DNA of 64,000 bases from Camellia lanceoleosa (GCA_025200525.1 CM045762.1:23099374-23163373); one strand, 5' to 3'; positions 33,121 through 44,509 are shown, counted from the first letter of the stretch. The notes: generated by a model not told the origin, from the letters alone. Numbers and translations: made by a program.

Positions 33121-33890
33121 GTGACCCCCTCATTCTATATCTGGCGGGTCTCAAGCCGTCGTGCCGTATTACTAAAAGAGGAGGAAGAAGCGACAACGGT
33201 GTATTATGTGAGCAACGCAATGGTGGACGCCGAAACACGCTACCTACAGCTGGAAAAACTCGTCCTAGCCTTGGTCATGGCAGCAAGAAAACTGATGCAT
33301 TACTTCCAAGGACACAGCATTAGGGTGCTAACAGACTATCCCCTTCGATCAGTACTACGGAATGTAGAAGCATCAGGGCGTGTTTTGAAGTGGGCTCTTG
33401 AACTCGGCCAATACGACATTCAGTTTTTACCCAAAACTGCAATCAAGGGGCAGGTGCTTGCTGACTTTGTTGCCGAATTCACAGGGGGGCTTGCCGACCT
33501 TAAGCCTGATGACGTCCAGCCAAAGGCCGAAGTTCGGTCAAAGCCAGATTGGAGAATTTATGTTGGGGACATTTGGCAATTATACTGTGATGGATCGTCT
33601 AACCAACGGGGCAGCGGCGCCGGCGTCGTAAATATGTCTCGAGGATGATAATTGAGCGGCCGTCAAGCTCGGCCAAGCGTCAAATAACGGCGAATATGAA
33701 GCCCTTTAGCCGGACTGCGGAACGCATCCGCTTTCGGCGTCAATTGGTGTTTTGTGACTCAAAATTGGTAATCAACCGGTGAAGAAGTCTGTGACAAGAG
33801 GCGGCGTATGGCGGCCTATATGAAAGCGGCTAACTCCTTGCCGATTTAAATTCGACCATCATGAACTAAACCAAATAACACGTGATCAAA
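33121..33890 (+). pseudogene. RNase H of the 10.3-kb element
   Basis: A 175-residue frame (33121-33648) covers the RT connection (YYVSNAMVDAETRYLQLEKL, LADFVAEFTGG) and the start of RNase H, LYCDGSSNQRGSGAG, where the first catalytic Asp is kept. A frameshift at about 33640 breaks the rest: NNGEYEA (about 33688) and VFCDSKLV-like (about 33750) follow in other frames. Confidence 0.8.
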
Positions 33891-35090
33891 ATACACGCGG
33901 ATGCCCGCTTGCTTAGCCTCCGCCATCAACTCGAGCTCAAGCGTACCATCGGTAGGTTTTGTCCGGAACCAAGTATCGGCCCTCGGAGGAAACCCACATC
34001 AACATTATAGAATTCGCTCCAAGTTGGAAGGACCCCATTCGCATTCCTTTCTTCTCGAGCAACTTCGAGAGGACAAAAAAGCACACAAAGCTGCGAAACA
34101 AGGCCTGCGGTACTACTTAGATCCACAATGAGGGCTTTACAAAAGTCCCTCTCTGGTCCATACTTGGAATCGTGCACCGGACAGTAGAGGAGTCGCTCCT
34201 CGAGATACACGAGGCGGTTGTGGTGCCCATTCGGGGACGCTCACTGGCCCATCGAGGCGATAACGAGGATATTATTGGCCGACGATGAGAGCCGACGCGA
34301 AAATTATGTCAGAAATGCGAACAATGCCAAAAGTTCTCCCCACTAACCCATCTACCGTGAAGCTTTGAATTCTATCACAAGCCCTGGCCGCTTGCTCGAT
34401 GGGGACTTGATATCGTAGGACCATTGCCGAGGGCCCCAGGAACAAGCGATTTCTAATCGTAGCAACAGACATTTCACAAAGTGGGTCGAGTGGAGGCTCT
34501 AACCCATATACGAGATTCGACATTAAGCGCTTTGTGTGGAGGAACATCATTACGATTCGGCATTCCAAGAGCATTGATCTCGGATAATGGTACCCGATTC
34601 GATTGTGGCGATATCTGAGAATTGCAAAGAAATATGGTATTGAGCCTTACTTCTCTCACGACCTACCCCCAAAGTAGCGGTCAGCGGAAGCTTCAAACAA
34701 ATCCATCTTGGGCGGCATCAAAAAGAAGGGAAAATGCCAAAGGCGAATGGGTTGAAGAGTTCCGAGTGTCTTGTGGGCCCATCGTACAACGCCAAGACGA
34801 TCTCTGGAGAAAGCGCCGTTTGCCTTATGCTTGAACCGAGCAATCTTACCCCTAGAGATCGGCTTACCAACTTTGAGATCGCAGCCTTTGACACGAGCGA
34901 AATGACATGATGCTCACCACCGACTGGTTCGATTGAAGAACGAAGAGATCGCCTTAGCATCCATGGCACGCTATCGCCAGCACCGCTAAGTCATACAATC
35001 GGCGAAGTTCGTTGCGCCGCTATAATCCAGAGAAGCGGTCTAAAGAAGGTACTACCAGTAATCAAGGCGGCGATGAAAGCTTGGTCCGGG
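33891..35090 (+). pseudogene. integrase of the 10.3-kb element, broken
   Basis: Zinc-finger cysteines appear in CQKCEQCQKFSPLTH (about 34312-34350). Core motifs are WGLDIVGPLPRAPG (first Asp, about 34403-34443) and FGIPRALISDNGTRFD (second Asp, about 34556-34602). The SSGQ part of the third motif is near 34674. Frames change every 50-150 bases. The C-terminal region reaches about 35090. Confidence 0.8.
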
Positions 35091-35285
35091 GCGGCCCTAT
35101 CGAATAGATTCCGTTGCGCGAGGGCATATCGGCTCTCGGACATGTCGAAGAAGTTCCCACGCCGCGTGGAATTCAACACATCTACGTAAATTTTATCAAT
35201 GACCCGACCTGTGGGCTTGATACTTGTACACATGTCGTTGTAATGCAAGATTTCGTGTTTTTACATGTTTGAGCTCAACATTTAA

Positions 35286-35797
35286 GGCCAAAACAAGTCT
35301 CCGGATTCGGAGCGCCCTTCGTGGATGTCACGATTGGCCAAAATAAGTCTCCGGACTCGGAGCCCCTTTGGTGCACGACACCTTAGGGCCGAATAAGTCT
35401 CCGGATTCGGAGCGCCCTTCGTGGATGTCACGATTGGCCCAAACAAGTCTCCGGATTCGGAGCCCCCTTTGGTGCACGACACCTTAGGGCCGAATAAGTC
35501 TCCGGATTCGGAGCGCCCTTTGTGGATGTCACGATTGGCCAAAATAAGTCTCCGGACTCGGAGCCCCCTTTGGTGCACGACACCTTAGGGCCGAATAAGT
35601 CTCCGGATTCGGAACGCCCTTCGTGGATGTCATGATTGGCCAAAATAAGTCTCCGGACTCGGAGCCCCCTCTGGTGCACGACACCTTAGGGCCGAATAAG
35701 TCTCCGAATTCAGAGCGCCCTTCGTGGATGTCACGATTGGCCAAAATAAGTCTCCGGATACAGAGCCCCCTTTGGTGTATGACGCCTTAGGGCCGAC
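35286..35797. repeat. 101-bp tandem repeat made of two diverged half units, about five copies
   Basis: AAGTCTCCGGA recurs about ten times, at roughly 50-base spacing. Odd halves end GTGGATGTCACGATTGGCC, even halves end GGTGCACGACACCTTAG, so the true unit is a dimer of about 101 bases. Each half has the small inverted repeat CTCCGGATTCGGAG (5-bp stem, 4-base loop). It lies between pol and the antisense coding end, as in the 24.4-kb element. Confidence 0.92.
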
Positions 35798-35986
35798 TAA
35801 TGCATTTCTGAACGTTTATACCATGCAGTGCAAAATATTCTAATCAAACTAAATATTCCAATAAAATGAATCGACACGTTTGAACTAGAAATATTTTACA
35901 ATCAAAATATTTTACGATCAAAGACGGACATTGAAAATGAAAGCCTATTTATTCATAGTGAAGCCTGTTGTTGCATTACACTCTAG
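35798..35986. other. 3' end region of antisense module 2
   Basis: AT-rich, about 190 bases between the tandem repeat and the antisense stop at 35987. No frame. Confidence 0.45.
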
Positions 35987-36924
35987 TTAATCGGCCTCCT
36001 CATCGTCGCTCTTCTCCATTTCAAATTCAGAATAGGGAAGGTAATGTCGATGGTATAGGGGTGAAGCCGAATCTATACCTAGGGACCCAAGAACTACCAC
36101 GGTTTGAAGGGCCTTGATCCAGCCATGCTTAAAACCGCGATTTTCGCATCGACAAACTTCCTCAGCAAGGTCTATCTTGGTTTTATCAACCCCGGCCTTG
36201 AAACCGTCCTCATATCCTTTCTCGTAACTCGGGGCCTTTTGGGACGAATTTCCGCCCACTTTAAGTTGACCGGCCGTCGCCGGCTCAGCCATTCGAACCT
36301 TCTTAAGCTCCCGAAGCTCACTCTCGGCCTTTTTCGCGCGAGCTTCCAGACCGCGATTCCTTTCGTCCTTTTTCTCAATGTCACGTCTCATCTCACACAG
36401 ACGCATGCCAATTTCATAAGCATTATACAACCCCTTTACAGCCCCATGTATGCCGTCCCGAAACACTTCGAAATCACGATGACCAACCATCGATTGTTGG
36501 ACTTCCGATGGAAAATCTGTCGAGCAAACTCAACTGCCACATCTGGATCTTTAATGATGGAATCCGCCTCTGTCATCGGTTTATTCTTCACAAAAACTGC
36601 AAAATTCAATGGCCGCGGCGTCGCGTCCACCTCGATTCCCAGTCGCGGGCATGGGGAACCTCCCCATTGACCGTCCCTTTGAGGGGACCTGCTTCGACGA
36701 CTGAGGCGCTGCTGTTTTTCCCGATCCTTGGACGCTCTTATTCCCCTACCAGTGGGCTCGCTGCTGCGATACATTTCGACGCTTGAATTCAGCCAATCTT
36801 GGTCCTTCTCCAGTATTGGCTCAACCCTGTACCCAAATAAATAAGACCCTTGGTACGAACTTACCCCATTTATTCTGAGATAGCGCAGCTCCCCCAAGGT
36901 AGCATCAGTATGACCGAACGCCAA
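35987..36924 (-). pseudogene. antisense module 2 of the 10.3-kb element (C-terminal half)
   Basis: The minus-strand frame 36924-36436 has a Ser/Arg-rich segment and the motif IKDPDVAVEFARQIF. It shifts to 36490-35987, which encodes a coiled coil (KKAESELRELKK) and then ENRGFKHGWIKAL, with acidic end EKSDDEEAD. The same order of motifs occurs in module 1 (38033-38937), so this is a second, partial copy. It lacks the N-terminal globular domain. Function is unknown. Confidence 0.6.
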
Positions 36925-36944
36925 ACGTCGGATGACGATCCGCG

Positions 36945-37800
36945 TGCCAACGCGTATGAACCGTTCGGCTCTTCACGCTCGCGCCCTGGCCAAGGCATGG
37001 GCAGATTTATTAATCTAGTCGGCCCCGTTTTACTCAGCCACCTTTTCTAAGTGCCTCGGCTAGCCCACGAGTATGAACCGTTCGGCCACGCCGCTACGCC
37101 AAGGCAACGGCAGATGAATCTAGTCGCCCGGCCCGTTTTACTCGGCCACCTTTTCTAAGTGCCTCGCCAAATGCCACAGTATGAACCGTCGGCTCTCACT
37201 CGCTACTGGCCAAGGCAAGGGCGTATTTTAATCTAGGCCCCGTTTTACTTGGCCACCTTTTCAAAGAATGCCTCGGCCAGCCCACGAGTATGAACCGCTC
37301 GGCTCTTCATGCTCGCGCCCTGGCTAAGGCAAGGGCAGATTTATTAATCTAGTCAGCCCCGTTTTACTCGGCCACCTTTTCTAAGAATGCCTCGGCCAGC
37401 CCACAAGTATGAACCGTTCGACTCTTCACGCTCGTGCCCTAGCCAAGGCAAGGGAAGATTTATTAATCTAGTCGGCCCCATTTTACTCGGCCACCTTTTC
37501 AAAGATGCCTCGCCAAATTTACAGTACGAACCGCTCTTCATGCTTGCGCCGCCAAGGCAAGGGCAGATGACAATCTAGTCGGCCCGCTTTTTCGCCACCT
37601 TTTCTAAGAATGCCTCGCCAGCCATGAGTATGAACCGCTCTTCACGCCGCGCTACCGCCAAGGCAAGGGCAGATATTAATCTAGTCGCCCCGCTTTACTA
37701 TGCCACCTTTTTCAAAGATGCCTCGCCAAATTTACGCAGTATGAACCGTTCGCTTTTACGCTCGCCGCTACAGCTAAGGCAAGGACAGATTATAGATCTA
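36945..37800. repeat. second tandem repeat, units about 100-120 bp, eight copies
   Basis: TATGAACCG recurs near 36955, 37072, 37180, 37290, 37409, 37528, 37630 and 37740. Each unit also carries CCAAGGCAAGGGCAGAT, AATCTAGTCGG and GCCACCTTTTC. Unit length varies because of small internal deletions. The array separates antisense modules 1 and 2. Confidence 0.9.
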
Positions 37801-38032
37801 TTAAGAAATATCACCATAAAATTATGGAAACATCAACACATACGGAAACATCAGCACATTGAGCAGAATTCATAAAATTTTATAACTACAAAAAAGTATC
37901 GACGTCCATTTCTGTATCATAACTTTTATAATATCAACCCGCATGAAAAATGTCTGATAAACAAATACAAAATAACAAAAACAAACGGAAAAAGTACTTT
38001 CTCGAAATCATAACAATTGTGTATCGTAAAGA
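37801..38032. other. AT-rich 3' region of antisense module 1
   Basis: AT-rich sequence following the stop of module 1 (TGA at 38033-38035, minus strand). Nothing else seen. Confidence 0.4.
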
Positions 38033-40066
38033 TCAACCCTCGGAATCAGTCTCCAACGGATCGATGTCCACTTGCTCATACGGTATTGGCATATTCAGCG
38101 AAACTCCAGCTGCAGCAAGGGCCTTGTGCCAACCATGTTTGAAGCCCTGATTCTCAAACCGAGAGACCTGGTCCACATACTCGGCGAGTCCAAATTCTTT
38201 TCCGCTTGAAACCTTTTGAATCTAAGAATCTCCTTCGCCGCCTTCATTTCAGCCAACTCAGCCTCCAGGCTGGCAACTGCCTTTTGGGACAAGCCAAGTG
38301 CAGTTTCCATATCGTCGGCCTTCTTCTCGGCCTCCGCTCTCAACTTATCTGCATGATGAGCTTTCTCTACCTCATCCTCTGCCCGAGAAGCTTCCTGGTT
38401 CGCTCTTAAAAATTCGTCCTCGGCCCTTTTCCTCTGGCCCTCAACTTGCTTTCAGAATGACTAATCTGATGCCGAGATGACGGCGGCCTACATCGGCTAT
38501 CCTACCAACGGTCTGCAAAAGAAAAATTCAAAAAACGTAACGCAAACAATGTTTGGATGAAGTGAAGGAAAAGTCAGAATACGCACCAAAAGGGCCGACT
38601 GCGCGGCTAACATTGTCGCATTCAAATCCGGTTCCAACTGGAAAGCCTCCATATCACACGGCAACGACAAAGACGTTGCCACGTCGAACGCGACCTCTGG
38701 GTCTTTAAGCGCCGAGGCATCCGAAGGAACCGGCATGTTTCTTACCATCGGTCGAATCACAAAGGGCACAACCTCACTCGATCCCCCTATTCGAGGACGT
38801 TTGCCGCCATGATCTTCTAAACCGACCTCACCATCCCTAGCGTGTTTCTCCGCCTTTCCCTCAACATCCTGAACGGCTTTCCCAACCAATGCGGATTCGG
38901 CATTCTTATTTGTTGCCGCCTCCTCAACAATTCCCAAGGATTTTGATTCGGTAACTGGGAGGGAATGTTGAGATTCACTGGTGGGCGGTTCGAAAGGCCC
39001 TCCGCTTCGCCATGACTAACCTCTCGCATTCGCCTTCTTAGCAAGCTTTGTCGCTTAACCACCATGTTAGTGGATCCCGAGATGGGAAGATTGTGCAGAC
39101 GTTGAGCAACATCGTCAACAGAGAGGTTCCCCGCCAAGTAGAGGGAGGATCGGCATCCAATACCTCCTCGATTCACCTCGACCGATCCGATTGGCAAGAT
39201 CGGATACTTCAAGATTCTCCGAATCGGACCCTTCAAAACCTACTGCCTCAAGTTTTGAAGTCGGAAAAAATCTGACGAGAAAATCTTCCCTTCGAATCGA
39301 TATGTTTTCACACGAAAAGGTTGTATATGTAGGCTCGTAAGTAAAGCGAGCGTGAGCCGCTTCCTCGCTATGAAGACTGCGACGGCGAAATAACTAAGAG
39401 CAATCCTAATGTCAAAGAACGGCGTCGGGTTGAAGCTTGGACTTTTTTCAAATCGTTCCCTGCACAAGACAAGCCGTAAGACTCAAGAAAATAGGGTATG
39501 GCAAATATGAGCACACAATACAAGCAAGAGAGCATTCGGCGACCTGGTTCGCCCCTATGTCTAGGAATAGGATCGACACGATCCTCCCCTTCGCCGAACT
39601 CCCAGCTGCCGCGGACAACGACATTGACATCATCAACTCGTTTCCCAAAGCTGGAAAGCATAATGGTTAACTGATGATCTGTATCCTTAGCTCTAAGGAA
39701 GTAACGCCTGCTTTACCGAGAGGACTTGGCCAAAGCATACTAAAGGTCAATGGCGGAATGCCAAGATTAATTCCAAGGCAACGGTTCAGCCACATTTACC
39801 CCATTATAATTCTAAAGAAATTCACATTGGGTTGGGAAGGATCAAATCCCAATGGTGAAGAAATTTCTAAACGGGTGAAGGGGAAAGCGGACTCCACCCT
39901 CTGCGATTGACAAAAGGGGAAAGACAATCATGGTTTTGTCCTCCCTCTCCATGTCAAGAGTGCCGTCCGCCACAAACGACAGGTGGACATCGTCAGGAGT
40001 AGAGAAATGGCGTCTAAAGCCAACAATTCGATCTGACGAAAGGAGGTCTTTCAAATGTTTCGCCAT
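38033..40066 (-). pseudogene. antisense module 1 of the 10.3-kb element (full-length antisense gene, broken)
   Basis: ATG at 40066 starts a frame with VGFRRHFSTPDDVHLSF and IAEGGVRFPLHPF. These match the N-domain of the antisense gene at 28585 (FRREFSIPANVELRL, GLRFPLD). VVVRGSWEFGEGED (about 39600) matches its VSGNWEF. Then follow a Lys/Arg-rich part with GGKRPRIG (about 38800), KDPEVAFDVATSL (about 38690), a coiled coil of about 80 residues (38343-38200), and QGFKHGWHKAL with acidic end ETDSEG (38035). Frameshifts separate the parts, and introns are likely. The 5' leader on the minus strand has CCTATTTATTATG near 40260. Function is unknown. Confidence 0.65.
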
Positions 40067-40405
40067 AACCTACTGTCTATAAGAACATGCGACGGAATAA
40101 ACAAACTAGGAAAAGCTTCAGAGCAGGGGAGAGGAAAACTTACAAAAATGAAGAGAGTATCACAGACGGAAGAATTGCAAGAACGATTCGAAGAGCAACC
40201 CAGCAACCAGCGTCATAGAACACGGATTCGAAAGGACATCAGATTTTAAATCATAATAAATAGGCGTGTACGAAGGGTCGGGAAGTTGAGACGACGATTA
40301 AAGGGGGAGTAATTAAACGTCCGCGTGATAAGTCTAACCCCCAAACTTCGGTTCAGAGTATTTGAAAATCGGAACCAAGCGTTTCACCCAACTGTCATTG
40401 ACAGA

Positions 40406-40421
40406 ACGCTTGGGGGGCAAT
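40406..40421 (+). other. polypurine tract of the 10.3-kb element
   Basis: ACGCTTGGGGGGCAAT directly before the 3' LTR start. Confidence 0.7.
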
Positions 40422-40821
40422 TGTGGGAGCCGAATAAATAGAGGAACGAAATCTGGTATACCCGAGGAGCCGGAATCGAACGGCTCCATTCTCGCTAATC
40501 GACGCCGAATACGTTCTTAAGGCCGAATAGACTTGAGAAGGCATATCAGGACAAATGAAAGAATAATAAATAAAAAGTAGACTCTGGCCCCAAGGCCCAA
40601 AGAATGGATATAAATACAAGAGCTTCAGATTTGTAAAGGTATGTAAGAACCACTTCTAAAAACTTAGTCAACAAGCTTTCTTGAGTAGAAGAACTGACTT
40701 GTCCGTCGGAGTGCTAATTCCAGCACCCCCGACCGGAGTATTTGTATCTTTGCAGGTGACTAGCTGAGGATCATTGGCGTCTTCCAGGATCTGAAGAGTA
40801 TTTCCAAACTACTTCCCCACA
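40422..40821 (+). repeat. 3' LTR of the 10.3-kb element
   Basis: Direct repeat of 30535-30937. Ends CCCCACA, followed by the ATGGT target copy (40822-40826). Confidence 0.93.
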
Positions 40822-41615
40822 ATGGTCTATGACGTAAACATGAACATGCATGCAACATTTAAGCTTTATATCAACACTATTGAACCAATTCATGTCTTAA
40901 CTCTACAAATTGACATGAATCATGCAAGAACAATCTTAACTACAACAATGAGAGGTTCAATTACCTTACCTAGGTCTTGAATGCAAGATGAACAAGCTCA
41001 ACTATGCAATCTATACTTCAAATCCTTCAATTTCCAAGCAATCTGCAAGTGACTTCAAGTCTCTCCCTTCCTCTCTCTCTAAATTCGGTGGAGCTCAACA
41101 AAATGTGGCTGATGAAATGTTTGCCTAAGTGTATATAAGGCTCAATATGTTGAGGTAGTGGGCCACTAAGGGTGGCAAAATGGTAAATAAGGCAACTTGT
41201 TTATCGTAGCTTATTTTATTCTAATTTAATCATACTAAATCACATTTCAGATAGTTATCATAAAATCACATAAATTATGATGATCCTAAAACATCAACCA
41301 ATTTCTGATTCGGCCGCCGATAAGGCCTTCAATTTACAATTTAAACATATAAACATGAACAGATAATCACACAGTCAAACAGATAGAATACAATTCAAAC
41401 AGATATATATTCAATCGATTCAGTTCAGATTTCGGCCAGTCAGTTTAGTAACTCAATCAGTTCAATTATCAATCATAATCAGTCTCGGTTTAACAGTAAT
41501 TGGTGGTTATTCGGTAAACAGTGGTGAGGGTTATTACAAGTATCAAGTATGTGAGCAATATGAATGTGTATATATAAACTGAGAAACAGATTGAACAAAA
41601 CAAAGTCGTAAAACA

Positions 41616-42060
41616 AGCATGCTTGACACCCAAAATGATGAAATTCGAAGAACAAGATAGATTCAAAAACAATGGGTGATAGCCAAAGTATGTAGATACA
41701 AACGGAGTACAACTACGAATGCAAGATCACAAGACTAACGAATGCAATACAAAGAGCATGGGGCAAATTCAGATGCATTAAACAAATAGTACAGAACTGG
41801 GAATGAAAATAAGAAGTTGCGGACTTACCAAGTAACGTCGACAGAAAGGACGCCATAATGAAGATCGCCGGAGTCAGACAGCGTGAGTAGTCAGAGCCAA
41901 ATGACGACATACTCACCGGAGGAGATGATTGGAGCAAGTTACAGAAGCTTCAAAGCACGAAAATGGAGAATTTGGGAGAGAAACGTTAGAGAGAGAAAAT
42001 TTGATTGAAAATTGAATTCTCAAAAGTGAAGAGACGGAGAGAGAGAGATGTTTTGTTACA
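41616..42060 (-). promoter_or_regulatory. promoter, 5' UTR and first exon of the antisense gene of the 24.4-kb element
   Basis: On the minus strand, a CT-rich leader (about 42045-41940, with CTCTCTCTCTCC) is followed by ATGTCGTCATTTGG at about 41909. A short open exon then ends in a good donor, CTTG/GTAAGT, at about 41827. The following T-rich sequence looks like an intron and leads over the solo-LTR insertion to the coding start at 28585. The antisense gene therefore has its own transcription start near the 3' LTR, facing pol. Confidence 0.5.
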
Positions 42061-42467
42061 AACACGAAAAGGCGGCAAACCATAATTATATGGCTCGGAC
42101 GATGTGTCTGTCAGGCTGCGTACGCAGAAGCGATGCGACCTAATGGCGTGTGTTAGGTATGAATCAATAATAGAAGGACGTGTGGCTGAAACGGTTAAGA
42201 AACCGTGCGTGACAACTCATGCACAGATAAAACTCTTGGAGTTCTTGATTTAATAAAGCAAGAACCTCAGCTAGAGGGACGATCTCGATTAAAAAACTTG
42301 AAAAACTTGGTTCTTGGTTCTTGGGCATTGGTAAAGCAGACTGTAGTCTTGGTCATATGGAGCTGACGTGTAATGACCTCGGTAATGGAGGATGGAGTAA
42401 GTCTTAGCTGACGTTCTATGTGGACAAACGATGTAGGTTCCATCACTTCAAGATGCCGAGGTAATAG
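42061..42467. other. region between antisense promoter and polypurine tract
   Basis: About 400 bases without a frame. Presumed upstream control region for the antisense gene. No clear motif. Confidence 0.4.
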
Positions 42468-42481
42468 AACCTAGGGGCAGT
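42468..42481 (+). other. polypurine tract of the 24.4-kb element
   Basis: AACCTAGGGGCAGT next to the 3' LTR start at 42482. Confidence 0.6.
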
Positions 42482-43028
42482 TGTGGGGACATATTTTGTG
42501 AATGACAACACGTGGCCAAGGTGGCACCGAAGTGTTAGCCGAGGTGCCACGTGTCCTAGTCATGGCGCCGAGGTAATCTCGTCTAGGCCGAGGTTATCTG
42601 CAGAGATACCAGAATCCGGGATGAGCGGATAAGGGACAGGAGTCCTAGAATGGGGAAGGATCTCAATCTAGGTAAAGATAAAGCCTTTAGGGATTAATCC
42701 TTATCTAACTGAGGGTCCAGGATAGGCATTGAGCCTGAGTCCAAGTGAAGCTAGGCTTCTACAAGGATTAGGTTTGTACTGGCTATAAAAGTAAGGCACC
42801 CTTGTGGGTCTTAGGTACACTTTTTGTATTCTGGCTAGTGAGTTAAGCACTGTTTGTTATCTTTGAGAGATAATTGAGTACTGACTTGATCGTCGGAGTG
42901 CCCCCGGGTGGACGAACCACCACCGGAGTCTTATCTTTCTATGACAGGTTGTTCGGGCGCAATCTATCCTGCCAGTGTTCTCCAGCTGAGTACATGTTTA
43001 GCAATGTGGTCAGAAATCAGCACCCACA
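42482..43028 (+). repeat. 3' LTR of the 24.4-kb element
   Basis: Direct repeat of 18645-19191, with TATA CTATAAAAG at about 42783. Ends CAGCACCCACA, followed by the CTTTG target copy (43029-43033). Confidence 0.93.
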
Positions 43029-43146
43029 CTTTGGTTTCTATTACAAAAAACAAAACCACTTTGGGAATAATAAAATTAATCCCAAAGATTTTCTTTAAAC
43101 TTGAAAGTTTATAATTTCTTTCTTTCCTCATTTCCTTTCACTATGG
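43029..43146. repeat. 247-bp tandem duplication, unit 2, left part
   Basis: Matches 18393-18510 with small changes. Continues at 47090 after solo LTR B. Belongs to the copia internal DNA. Confidence 0.85.
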
Positions 43147-44509
43147 TGTAGCACGCCCCGCGGGGGGACCTCGCGCTAACAGTTCGGACTCGATTTGTGT
43201 CGCGGTTCTAAATCTGAACCAAAGAGTCCAAATCCGGCAAATCGTTTGAGAAAACAGATTTTTTTGAAAAGTAGTGCCAAACATGGACTGCTTTGCCAGA
43301 TTACAGAGTCGCCACCTAAATATTTTTAATTGGGAAATTTAGGAAACCCTGACTCGGTGCCGAAGGCCACATGTCCGTCATCACCAAAGTGGTCTTGGCT
43401 CGGGAGCTTGGGTACGATCGGGGAAGGTCAGCTATGAGCACCCCCTTTCGCCCGGTCCGAAGACCGGCCTCTACTAACCGTGATATCCGTTTTTGAAAAC
43501 TTTATGCGTTCTTATTCCGGTTATTAGCCTAGATTTACTATGTTATGCGCACAGCAAACAAGTATAGACCAAATCGCCTAAGTTGGGACAAAACATTACG
43601 TGTTTGTTTTGAAAAAGAGATTTGCTACTCATAAGTAGGCTAAAATGCAGGTTTTGCCACTCCCAAGCGGGCTTTTAGAAAAGACGGTTTTGCCACTATC
43701 TAGTGGGCTTTAAAACTCGCAGTTTTAATGTGTTGTCCCAATTTAGGTAATTCAACCTCCATCCACAGGCATTCAAGCAGTTATATCACATAAGCACTTA
43801 GCCTCATGGTAGTCATGCTATTACGTCAACATTCACACACATGTGATATGCTAAAGCATAAAAGCTCACCTAGTACTCCGTGCCAAAACAGTAAACTAGT
43901 TAGCAAAACAATGCATGACCTAGTTCATGTTAAATGGCTAATGCAACACAGGCAAGAATGCAGTTAGACAGGCTCGGCTATCTTAAGCATGGCATATGAA
44001 ATGCTATCACATAGCACGTATTCAATTTTGGAATTTGAAAATTGCGATGCAGTTTGTATGATGTACCGAGCTCGGTGCATGTAAACAAATGCATGGATGC
44101 AAACATGCTTTCATGCTGTTATGCTAATTTAAATATGCCCTAATCTACCATCATAAGCAGGTAAATAAAAGGGAAGAAAGAAATGGGGATTGGAAGACAT
44201 GCACCCACTCACACACACTTATTACATTTTCGCCCTCGCTCGGGGGACCGAATAAATAAATAATACAGACCGAAGAATAAACGAATAAATAAATTATTAC
44301 AAATTTCTATGTACTGAAATTAAAGCATCTAAGTGAAATGAAATGGGGCCTCGGCCCTGCCTTGGGATGCGCGAATGATGCATGCCCGATGCCCGCCTTG
44401 CCCGAAAAGCCCACACCTTGGCACTACTGTCTCTGTTTTTACTGCTCTGCCTCTCCAAAAATTCTCAAAACTTCAGAATACCTCCCCAGAGGCCTGGAAT
44501 GATCCACCG

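Larger units (their letters stand above)
30535..40821 (+). mobile_element. Retand/Tat-like gypsy element, 10.3 kb, TSD ATGGT, gag-deleted
   Basis: LTRs of about 400 bp (30535-30937 and 40422-40821) start TGTGGGAGCCG and end CCCCACA, with ATGGT at 30530-30534 and 40822-40826. It has the same PBS as the 24.4-kb element. Contents: truncated gag, protease, RT, RNase H, integrase, a 101-bp tandem repeat, antisense coding modules around a second tandem repeat, polypurine tract and 3' LTR. Pol is well conserved at protein level but is cut by many 1-3-base indels. Central gag is missing, so it could not build particles alone. Confidence 0.93.
28902..41615 (-). mobile_element. solo LTR of a gypsy element (about 2.4 kb) split by the 30.5-kb element, TSD AGCAT
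   Basis: Plus-strand ends are TGTCACGACCC (28902) and AAAACA (41615). On the minus strand the LTR therefore starts TGTTTTACGAC and ends GGGTCGTGACA, a common 3' end in plant gypsy LTRs. AGCAT flanks both sides (28897-28901 and 41616-41620), and the antisense gene leader continues across. The LTR parts are 28902-30534 and 40827-41615; no internal domain is present, hence a solo LTR. The likely promoter on the minus strand is CCTTATATACAC at about 41136-41147, followed by a CT-rich leader. Confidence 0.75.
18645..43028 (+). mobile_element. Retand/Tat-like gypsy element, 24.4 kb with nested insertions, TSD CTTTG
   Basis: LTRs of 547 bp at 18645-19191 and 42482-43028 start TGTGGGGACATATTTTG and are flanked by CTTTG (18640-18644 and 43029-43033). 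In order it carries PBS, gag, protease, RT, RNase H, integrase, a 93-bp tandem repeat, a spliced antisense gene, a polypurine tract and the 3' LTR. A solo LTR with another element inside (28897-41620) splits the antisense gene. Without it the element is about 11.7 kb. Most pol damage is point stops, largely CAG to TAG, CGA to TGA and TGG to TAG. Confidence 0.93.

Noticed and set aside
35282..35744. Repetitive minus-strand proteins with ESGDLFGP units
   Set aside because: Translation of the 101-bp tandem array; three staggered frames give the same pattern, as expected from a non-coding repeat.
25018..37800. CRISPR-like arrays
   Set aside because: The repeats are head-to-tail tandem units with no unique spacers, in a plant retrotransposon.
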